A DNA stretch of 64,000 nt from Leifsonia sp. EB41 (GTDB taxonomy: Bacteria > Actinomycetota > Actinomycetes > Actinomycetales > Microbacteriaceae): positions 310,001 to 374,000 of the forward strand of contig NZ_JBGCCJ010000001.1 of NCBI RefSeq assembly GCF_041262565.1. Reading direction: 5' to 3'. How positions within the stretch are numbered: position 1 is the first letter of the stretch; the number at the start of each line of letters is the position of its first letter. Of the stretch, positions 58,132 to 64,000 are shown piece by piece. Made by a program: the position numbers and the translations under genes. The notes under the pieces were generated by a model. It made no database searches. It saw only the letters and a list, made by a program, of their open reading frames with translations, and was not told the DNA's origin.

Positions 58132-58941
58132 ATGCCCCCCGGAGCATACGAACGGGACTACCCTCGTTCTGTGAGTCAGACAGCACCCGACGACGGGCAC
58201 GAGGCAGAGGCCGAGGTCCTCCCGCGGCCTGGGCTGACCTACTTCATCGGCCGCCGCGTGGTCGCGCCGCTGCTGCGCCTCATCTACCGGCCGCACGTCA
58301 TCGGCGCCCGCAATGTGCCGCGCCACGGCAAGATCATCCTGGCCAGCAACCACCTGTCGTTCATCGACTCGCTGGTCATCCCGATGATCTCGCCGCGCCG
58401 CGTGCAGTTCCTCGCCAAGTCGCACTACTTCGAGGGAACCGGGTTCAAAGGCGCCATCTCGCGGTCGTTCTTCACCGCGATCGGCGCGGTCGGCGTCAAG
58501 CGCGGAGCCGGGCAGGCCGCCCAGGAGGCCCTGGAGCAGTCCCGGCGGATCATCGACACCGGCGCCGCGTTCGCGCTCTACCCGGAGGGCACCCGCTCGC
58601 TCGACGGCCGCCTCTACAAGGGGCGCACCGGCATCGGTTGGCTGGCGCTGACCACGGGCGCCAAGGTCGTCCCTGTCGGGCTGATCGGCACGAACGAGGT
58701 GCAGCCGGTCGGCGCGAAGTTCCCGCGCGTCCGCCGCATCACCATCGCGTTCGGCGAGCCGATCGACGTCGCGCACTACGGTCCGGCGGAGTCCGGCCGC
58801 GCGCGGCGCCAGGCGACCGACGAGATCATGGCGGCCATCCACGGCCTCACCGGCCAGGAGCTCGCCGGCACCTACAACGAGTCGCCCCCCGCGAACACCG
58901 TCGAGCGCGTGAAGCGCGCCCTCCGCCCCGAACGCCTCTAG
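58132..58941 (+). CDS. plsC: 1-acyl-sn-glycerol-3-phosphate acyltransferase
   Basis: A 269-aa product; GTG 58171 is an alternative start. ILASNHLSFIDSLVIPMISP has the catalytic NHxxxxD motif, and FALYPEGTRSLDGRLYKGRT is the substrate-binding EGTRS block. Adds the second acyl chain in phospholipid synthesis. Followed by a tandem hairpin array. Confidence 0.9.
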   Translation: MPPGAYERDYPRSVSQTAPDDGHEAEAEVLPRPGLTYFIGRRVVAPLLRLIYRPHVIGARNVPRHGKIILASNHLSFIDSLVIPMISPRRVQFLAKSHYFEGTGFKGAISRSFFTAIGAVGVKRGAGQAAQEALEQSRRIIDTGAAFALYPEGTRSLDGRLYKGRTGIGWLALTTGAKVVPVGLIGTNEVQPVGAKFPRVRRITIAFGEPIDVAHYGPAESGRARRQATDEIMAAIHGLTGQELAGTYNESPPANTVERVKRALRPERL

Positions 58942-58960
58942 CACCCTCCCCCGCCGCGAC

Positions 58961-59145
58961 ATTCGTGCCGAATGTGCGCTTTGCGGCGCGCATTCGCGCG
59001 ATTCGGCACGAATGCGGTGGTTCGCGATTCGTGCGGAATGTGGCGAAAGCAGCGCGCATTCGCGACATTCGGCACGAATGTGGTGGTTCGCGATTCGTGC
59101 GGAATGTGGCGAAAGCAGCGCGCATTCGCGACATTCGGCACGAAT
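58961..59145. repeat. three tandem 53-bp hairpins with 66-bp period
   Basis: Hairpins at 58961-59013, 59027-59079 and 59093-59145 each begin ATTCGTGC and end GGCACGAAT, with arms such as ATTCGTGCGGAATGT and ACATTCGGCACGAAT. Copies two and three are identical over their whole 66-bp unit; copy one has a changed interior. They lie between plsC and osmC, which converge, so termination is a likely role. Confidence 0.85.
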
Positions 59146-59153
59146 GTCGCGGC

Positions 59154-59627
59154 TCAGGCCAGCGTGAGGGTCTCGGGCTCGTGGCCGACCGGGAAGTTGA
59201 CGCTTGCGGCGATGAAGCACTTGGCCGCGGCGGGGGCGTGCAGGGAGGCCGCCAGTTCGGCCTGCGCGGGGTCGGCGATCGTCACCCTCGGCCGGAGCGT
59301 CGCGCTCGTGAAGTGGCCGCCGCCGTTGTTCGTCTGCTCCATGACGCCCGTCGCGGCGTCCGTGTAGCCCACGACGACGAGGCCCGCCCGCGCGGCCTCC
59401 GCCAGGTAGCTGAGCATGTGGCACTGGCTGAGCGCGGCGAGCAGCAGCTCCTCCGGGTTCCACCTGTCCCGGTCGCCGAAGAAGGTGCGGTCCGCCGATC
59501 CCTCGATGGGGTGCTTGCCCTCCGTGCTCACCGTGTGGTCGCGCCCGTAGGCCTTGTAGTCGCTGGTCCCCTCCCCGCGGTTGCCGGTCCACTGCAGGTC
59601 GATCGCATAGCGGTGCTCGAGCTTCAT
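59154..59627 (-). CDS. OsmC-family protein
   Basis: A 157-aa product. ELLLAALSQCHMLSYLAEAA and AAAKCFIAASVNFPV give the two redox cysteines of OsmC/Ohr-like peroxidases. Protects against organic peroxides. Convergent with plsC; its start is 38 bp from the second gabT, divergent. Confidence 0.9.
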   Translation of the reverse strand: MKLEHRYAIDLQWTGNRGEGTSDYKAYGRDHTVSTEGKHPIEGSADRTFFGDRDRWNPEELLLAALSQCHMLSYLAEAARAGLVVVGYTDAATGVMEQTNNGGGHFTSATLRPRVTIADPAQAELAASLHAPAAAKCFIAASVNFPVGHEPETLTLA

Positions 59628-59665
59628 GGTTCGATTCTCGCACCCCGGCTAAACTGGCCATCATC

Positions 59666-61021
59666 ATGACTGACACCCTGAGCACGCCCACGTTCACCGT
59701 GGAGCAAGAACGCCGCATCGTCACCGCCGTCCCCGGCCCGAAGTCTCAGGAGCTGCATCAGCGCCGCCTCGCCGTGGTGCCCACCGGCGTGTCGTCGGCC
59801 CTCCCCGTGTACATCGCCCGTGCGAACGGCGCGATCCTGGTCGACGTCGACGGCAACCAGTTCGTCGACTTCGGCGCCGGCATCGGCGTGACCACGATCG
59901 GTCACACCGAGACGGCGGTCGTCGCGGCCGCCGCCGAGCAGCTTCAGGACGTCATCCACACGCTCTTCACCATCACCCCGTACGAGGAGTACGTGCGCGT
60001 CGCGGAGCTGCTGGCCGCGCACACGCCGGGCGACCACGCCAAGAAGACCGTGCTGGTGAACTCCGGCGCGGAGGCCGTCGAGAACGGCGTCAAGATCGCC
60101 CGCAAGCACACCGGCCGCCGCGCCGTCGCCGTGCTCGACCACGCGTACCACGGCCGCACCAACCTCACGATGGCCATGAACTACAAGGCCATGCCGTACG
60201 CGACCGGCTTCGGCCCGTTCGCCGGCGACGTCTACCACGCGCCCAACTCCTACCCGTACCGCGACGGACTCAGCGGCGCCGAGGCGGCCGCGCGCACCAT
60301 CGCCTACCTGGAGAAGGTCGTCGGCGCGACCGACCTGGCCTGCCTCGTCGCCGAGCCGATCCAGGGCGAGGGCGGCTTCGTCGTCCCGGCCGAGGGCTAC
60401 CTCACGGCGCTGCAGGAGTGGTGCACTGCCAACGGCGTCGTCTTCATCGCCGACGAGATCCAGAGCGGCATGGCCCGTACGGGCGCGTTCTTCGCCAGCG
60501 AGCACTTCGGCCTCGTGCCCGACCTGGTGCTGAGCGCCAAGGGCATCGCGGGCGGACTCCCGCTGGCCGCGGTCACCGGCCGCGCCGAGATCATGGACTC
60601 CGCCCAGCCCGGCGGCCTCGGCGGCACCTTCGGCGGCAACCCGGTCGCCGCGGCGGCCGCCATCGCGGTGTTCGAGCAGATCGAGAAGGGCGGCCTCCTC
60701 GCCCACGGCGCGCGCATCGAGAAGGCGCTCAAGCCGGCGCTGGAGACACTGCAGCAGAAGTACGACATCATCGGCGACGTGCGCGGCATCGGAGCGATGG
60801 TCGCGATCGAGCTGGTCCAGCCGGGCACCGGCGGGACCACCAAGGTCCCGAACCCGGAGGCTGTCAGCGCGATCATCGCCTACGCGGCGCAGCGCGGCAT
60901 CCTGTTCCTCAACGCCGGCACCTTCGGAAACGTGCTCCGCTTCCTGCCGAGCCTCGCCGTGAGCGACGCGCTCATCGCGGACGCCCTGTCCGTCCTCGAC
61001 GACGCCTTCGCCGCGCTGTGA
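59666..61021 (+). CDS. gabT: class III aminotransferase, 4-aminobutyrate aminotransferase-like
   Basis: A 451-aa PLP enzyme. FIADEIQSGMARTGAFFASE and [20 protein letters not shown] give the PLP-Asp and K292. It is closely similar to the 55857 protein (for example both have [15 protein letters not shown] and NSGAEAVEN). The asparaginase gene overlaps its stop, so the two are co-transcribed. Confidence 0.9.
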   Translation: MTDTLSTPTFTVEQERRIVTAVPGPKSQELHQRRLAVVPTGVSSALPVYIARANGAILVDVDGNQFVDFGAGIGVTTIGHTETAVVAAAAEQLQDVIHTLFTITPYEEYVRVAELLAAHTPGDHAKKTVLVNSGAEAVENGVKIARKHTGRRAVAVLDHAYHGRTNLTMAMNYKAMPYATGFGPFAGDVYHAPNSYPYRDGLSGAEAAARTIAYLEKVVGATDLACLVAEPIQGEGGFVVPAEGYLTALQEWCTANGVVFIADEIQSGMARTGAFFASEHFGLVPDLVLSAKGIAGGLPLAAVTGRAEIMDSAQPGGLGGTFGGNPVAAAAAIAVFEQIEKGGLLAHGARIEKALKPALETLQQKYDIIGDVRGIGAMVAIELVQPGTGGTTKVPNPEAVSAIIAYAAQRGILFLNAGTFGNVLRFLPSLAVSDALIADALSVLDDAFAAL

Positions 61022-62016
61022 CAGTGGAGGTCTTCGGAACCGCGGATGCGGTGGAGCTGGCGGTCGTCGAGCGCAGCGGGTTCGTCGAGTCCCGCCACGC
61101 CGGGTCGGCCGTGGTGCTCGGACCGGACGGCGACATCGTCCTGTCCCTCGGCGCGCCGGAGAAGCCGGTGTTCCCGCGCTCCTCGCTGAAGCCGTTCCAG
61201 GCCGTCGCGGTCATGGGCGCCGGCGTGGCGCTGGAGGGCGCGGGCGCGGTGCTGGCGACCGCGAGCCACGCGGGCACGCCCGCGCACATCTCAGTGGTCC
61301 GCGGGCTGCTCGCTCAGGCCCAGCTCACCGAGGACGCCCTGCACTGCCCCGCCGACTGGCCGCTGGACAGCGCCGCGCGTGAGAACGCGATCCGCGAGGG
61401 CGCGCAGCGCAGCCCGGTGTTCATGAACTGCTCCGGCAAGCACGCCGCGATGCTGCTGGCCTGCCGGGTGAACCACTGGCCGATGGAGAGCTACCTCAGC
61501 CAGCAGCACCCGCTGCAGCAGCACATCCGCGACACGACGGAGCGGCTGACCGGCGAGAAGGTCGTCGCGACCGGGATCGACGGCTGCGGCGCGCCCGTGC
61601 ACGCCATGTCGCTGCTCGCGCTCGCGCGCGGCATCCAGCGGATCGGCACGGCGTCGGAGGGCTCCCCGTTCGCGCTCTTCCGCAACGCGGCCGTGCTGCG
61701 CACCGCGGTGCTCGCCAACGGCTGGGCCATCGACGGCCCCGGCCGCGCCAACAGCGTCGTGATCGACGAGCTCGGCGTCTTCGCCAAGCTCGGCGCCGAG
61801 GGCGTCATGGTGATGGCGGCGCCGGACGGGACGACCGTGAGCCTCAAGGTGCTCGACGGCAGCCTGCGGGCGGCCTCCATCGTCGCGCTGTCGCTGCTGG
61901 CCGACACCGGCGCCGTCGAGCGCTCCGCGGTGGACGCCGTCGCCCCGAAGCTGGACCTCGCGGTCCTCGGCAACGGCGTCCCCGTCGGCGCCATCCGCCC
62001 CTCCTACACCCACTAA
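61018..62016 (+). CDS. asparaginase II-type protein (PF06089-like)
   Basis: A 332-aa product from GTG 61018 overlapping the gabT stop as GTGA. SSLKPFQAVAVMGAG, TASHAGTPAHISVVRGLLAQ, MNCSGKHAAMLLACRVNHWP and GIDGCGAPVHAMSLL are conserved in this Rhizobium-etli-like asparaginase family. It hydrolyses asparagine to aspartate. Ends before a long hairpin. Confidence 0.88.
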   Translation: MTVEVFGTADAVELAVVERSGFVESRHAGSAVVLGPDGDIVLSLGAPEKPVFPRSSLKPFQAVAVMGAGVALEGAGAVLATASHAGTPAHISVVRGLLAQAQLTEDALHCPADWPLDSAARENAIREGAQRSPVFMNCSGKHAAMLLACRVNHWPMESYLSQQHPLQQHIRDTTERLTGEKVVATGIDGCGAPVHAMSLLALARGIQRIGTASEGSPFALFRNAAVLRTAVLANGWAIDGPGRANSVVIDELGVFAKLGAEGVMVMAAPDGTTVSLKVLDGSLRAASIVALSLLADTGAVERSAVDAVAPKLDLAVLGNGVPVGAIRPSYTH

Positions 62017-62027
62017 CCCCCAACCCT

Positions 62028-62098
62028 CCTCCGCCGAGGGGCACGTTGTTGTCACTTCCGCGCTCGAAAAGTGACAACGACGTGCCCCTCGGCGGAGG
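62028..62098. terminator. near-perfect 30-bp hairpin, bidirectional terminator
   Basis: CCTCCGCCGAGGGGCACGT with GTTGTCACTT (from 62028) pairs almost perfectly with AAAGTGACAAC and ACGTGCCCCTCGGCGGAGG (to 62098) around a ten-base loop. It lies between the asparaginase gene and the convergent transporter genes. Confidence 0.8.
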
Positions 62099-62118
62099 TG
62101 GGGAGGGTGTGGTGAGGG

Positions 62119-62946
62119 TTATTGCGTGCGGGCTAAACGTTTGGCGCGGGCGGCGGCGGTGAGTTGCGAGATCAGCACGACCAGGATCGTCAGGATGAAC
62201 ACCGCGGACGCGATCACGTTCGCCTGCGCCGGGATGCCGCGCGACGCCGCGATATAGATGTACATCGGGAACGTCGTCACCGCGCCGGCGTTGAAGTTCG
62301 TGATGATGAAGTCATCGAAGCTCAGCGAGAACGACAGCAGCGCGGCCGACAGGATGCCCGGCAGCAGCAGCGGGAACGTGATCCGCCAGAACACCGCGTT
62401 GGGCGAGCCGTACAGATCGCGCCCCGCCTCCTCCAGCGCCGGGTCGAGCGACGCGACGCGCGCCTTCACCGTCACGACCACGAAGCTGATGCAGAACATG
62501 ACGTGCGCGATGATGATCGTCCCGAAGCCCTTGTTCACGCTGAGGCTCAGGAACTGGGCCGCCAGACCAGCACCGAGCACGACCTCCGGGCTGGCCATCG
62601 GTAGGAACAGCAGCAGGCTGGTCTGCGACCGGAACCGGAACCGGTAGCGCATCAGCGCGATCGCGATCATGGTGCCGAGCACCGTCGCGATCACGGTCGA
62701 CACGATGCCGATGACGATGGACGCCGTGAACGCGTCGCAGATGCCGGCGGCGTCGCACACATTCGTCCAGTTGCGGAGGGTGAAGCCGCGCCAGGCGATG
62801 TTGTTCTTGATCGCGTCGTTGAACGAGAACACGAACGTGTAGACGATCGGGATGAGCAGGAACGCCAGCGCCAGGAATGCGTAAACGCCGAGCCCGAGCC
62901 CCTGGAACCGGAAGCGCCTCCGCGGAGACGTCGTCGTGGTCGTCAC
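62119..62946 (-). CDS. polyamine-type ABC transporter permease (PotC-like)
   Basis: A 275-aa permease starting at GTG 62946, overlapping the stop of the previous permease as GTGA. Six TM segments; EEAGRDLYGSPNAVFWRITF with PLLLPGIL is the EAA loop of PotC-type permeases. FDDFIITNFNAGAVTTFPMY is the usual PotC segment. Polyamine substrate inferred from family and from the amino-group catabolism genes next to it. Confidence 0.88.
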   Translation of the reverse strand: MTTTTTSPRRRFRFQGLGLGVYAFLALAFLLIPIVYTFVFSFNDAIKNNIAWRGFTLRNWTNVCDAAGICDAFTASIVIGIVSTVIATVLGTMIAIALMRYRFRFRSQTSLLLFLPMASPEVVLGAGLAAQFLSLSVNKGFGTIIIAHVMFCISFVVVTVKARVASLDPALEEAGRDLYGSPNAVFWRITFPLLLPGILSAALLSFSLSFDDFIITNFNAGAVTTFPMYIYIAASRGIPAQANVIASAVFILTILVVLISQLTAAARAKRLARTQ

Positions 62947-63863
62947 AGCAGGTCCTCCGTCCCGCTCCGCCGCACGTAGAACCCGACGATCACCAGGATG
63001 ACGGCCATCAGGATGACCGACATCGCGGCCGCCGCCGGATAGTTCTGCAGCACCAGGAAGTTGCTCTCGATGACGTTGCCCATCATCGAGGTGTCGGCGG
63101 CGCCGAGGAAGTCCTGCGACGCGTTGATGTAGTCGCCCGCGGCCGGGATGAAGGTCAGCAGCGTCCCGGAGACGATGCCGGGCATCGACAGCGGGACCGT
63201 GATCTTGCGGAACGTCATCCAGTTGCTGGCGTAGAGGTCGCGGCCGGCCTCCAGCAACCGGGTGTCCAGCCGCTCCAGCGTCGAGTACAGCGGCAGCGTC
63301 ATGAACGGGATGAAGTTGTACGTCAGACCGAAGATGACCGAGAACGGCGTGCCCGTGATGTGGGCGTCCGGCGGGAGGATGCTGATCGCCTTGAGCGAGC
63401 TCGCGACGAAGCCGTCGTCGCTCAGGATGGACTTCCACGCCAGCGTCCGCAGCAGGAAGCTGATGAAGAACGGCGCGATGACGAGCGTCATCAGCAGGTT
63501 CTGCAGCACCGGCTTGGACCGCATCTTGACGCCGATGAAGTACGCCAGCGGGTAGCTGATCACCAGCGCGGCGGCCGTGGCGATGAGCGCGTAGCCGAAC
63601 GAGCGCAGGATCTGCGGCCAGTACTCCGAGATCGCGTCGGTGTAGTTCTGCCACTGGAACGCCGGGACGTACTGCCCGATGTCGCCCTCCGGCGCGGGCG
63701 CCTGGAACGACGTGATGATCAGCGATACCAGCGGCGTCAGGAAGAACAGCACCAGGTAGAGGATGCCGGGCAGCAGCAGGACCAGCGCGATCCCGGACTT
63801 GCGCCGCGCCGCGGGCTCCTGGCCCTGGGTGGCGGGAGGCCCGGTGAAGGCGGCGATCGCCAT
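62943..63863 (-). CDS. polyamine-type ABC transporter permease (PotB-like)
   Basis: A 306-aa permease with six TM segments; LLEAGRDLYASNWMTFRKIT and VPLSMPGIVSGTLLTFIPAA are the EAA loop of PotB. The start codon is next to the stop of the ATPase gene (TAG-ATG). Confidence 0.88.
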   Translation of the reverse strand: MAIAAFTGPPATQGQEPAARRKSGIALVLLLPGILYLVLFFLTPLVSLIITSFQAPAPEGDIGQYVPAFQWQNYTDAISEYWPQILRSFGYALIATAAALVISYPLAYFIGVKMRSKPVLQNLLMTLVIAPFFISFLLRTLAWKSILSDDGFVASSLKAISILPPDAHITGTPFSVIFGLTYNFIPFMTLPLYSTLERLDTRLLEAGRDLYASNWMTFRKITVPLSMPGIVSGTLLTFIPAAGDYINASQDFLGAADTSMMGNVIESNFLVLQNYPAAAAMSVILMAVILVIVGFYVRRSGTEDLL

Positions 63864-64000
63864 CTACGCCTCCTCCAGCTCGGAGAGCAGCCGCTCCTTC
63901 GCCTGCGCCGCCACCGCCTGCGTGTCGGTGTCGTCGGCGAACTTCCCGTCGGCCGGCGGCTCGTCGGCCAGCACGAAGGTGTGGGAGGCCTCCCACGACA
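63864..64000 (-). CDS. polyamine-type ABC transporter ATP-binding protein, C-terminal end (cut by window end)
   Basis: The last 45 codons of a gene running in from the right: SWEASHTFVLADEPPADGKF, then an acidic tail ending RLLSELEEA. The SWEASHTFVL segment is the end of the TOBE domain of PotA-type ATPases. The stop TAG is followed directly by the potB start. Confidence 0.7.
   Translation of the reverse strand, partial: SWEASHTFVLADEPPADGKFADDTDTQAVAAQAKERLLSELEEA

Noticed and set aside
58847-59141. Repetitive peptide frames across the 66-bp repeats
   Set aside because: Their repeats follow from the DNA hairpins; no ribosome binding site and no protein-like composition.
58961-59145. A CRISPR array
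   Set aside because: The units are identical hairpins with the same intervals; there are no varied spacers, and no cas gene is near.

Overview
The window is high-GC DNA from an actinobacterium. The core genes (long leuS, pabB, cydABDC, proS, ispG, rseP, dxr, opuC-type transporter) and GC-rich third positions suggest Microbacteriaceae, perhaps a Leifsonia-like organism; this placement is inference from gene content and style only.

Positions 1 to about 22,206 are accessory. They hold small lipoproteins, 2-4 TM membrane proteins, PH-like, DUF2510, DUF4429/SHOCT and DUF4190-type proteins, an HNH nuclease, a NucS-like nuclease paired with a probable DNA-binding protein, a two-component system, HEPN-like proteins, a frame-broken amidase and three copies of a degenerate inverted repeat array. 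Within this region lies a compact CBASS-like anti-phage locus (17,796-19,983): a CD-NTase and an E2-like protein on the minus strand and a two-TM SLATT effector converging on them. The right edge is marked by a comEC gene cut off inside its membrane domain at a 12-bp palindrome (22,204-22,215), so the stretch looks like an island inserted into comEC. The other comEC part would lie left of the window.

From 22,207 to 48,720 the content is mostly core metabolism on the minus strand: comEA, leuS, pabB (divergent from a pabC-like gene), a cydA-cydB-cydD-cydC operon facing a BlaI repressor and an M56 peptidase across a double 17-bp palindromic operator, a four-gene glycine betaine/osmoprotectant ABC transporter flanked by two TetR regulators, an APP1-like phosphatase, an AlkZ-like protein, a FUSC membrane protein, then proS, ispG and rseP.

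Between rseP and dxr, which are commonly close neighbours in actinobacteria, sits a five-gene cassette (48,821-53,693): a strong promoter, an 86-aa precursor peptide with a Cys/Ser/Thr-rich tail, a LanM class II lanthipeptide synthetase, a one-TM protein and a polytopic membrane protein that together recall SdpA/SdpB-HTTM pairs, and a GNAT acetyltransferase. No lanthipeptide transporter or leader peptidase is visible. This is the best candidate for a new system.

From 53,723 to the end come dxr, a tandem-FKBP lipoprotein, two paralogous class III (GABA-type) aminotransferases, a secreted protein, a PlsC acyltransferase, an OsmC protein, an asparaginase II-type protein and a polyamine-type ABC transporter (last gene cut by the window end). 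Together these suggest uptake and catabolism of polyamines, GABA and asparagine. Large hairpins separate the convergent units.
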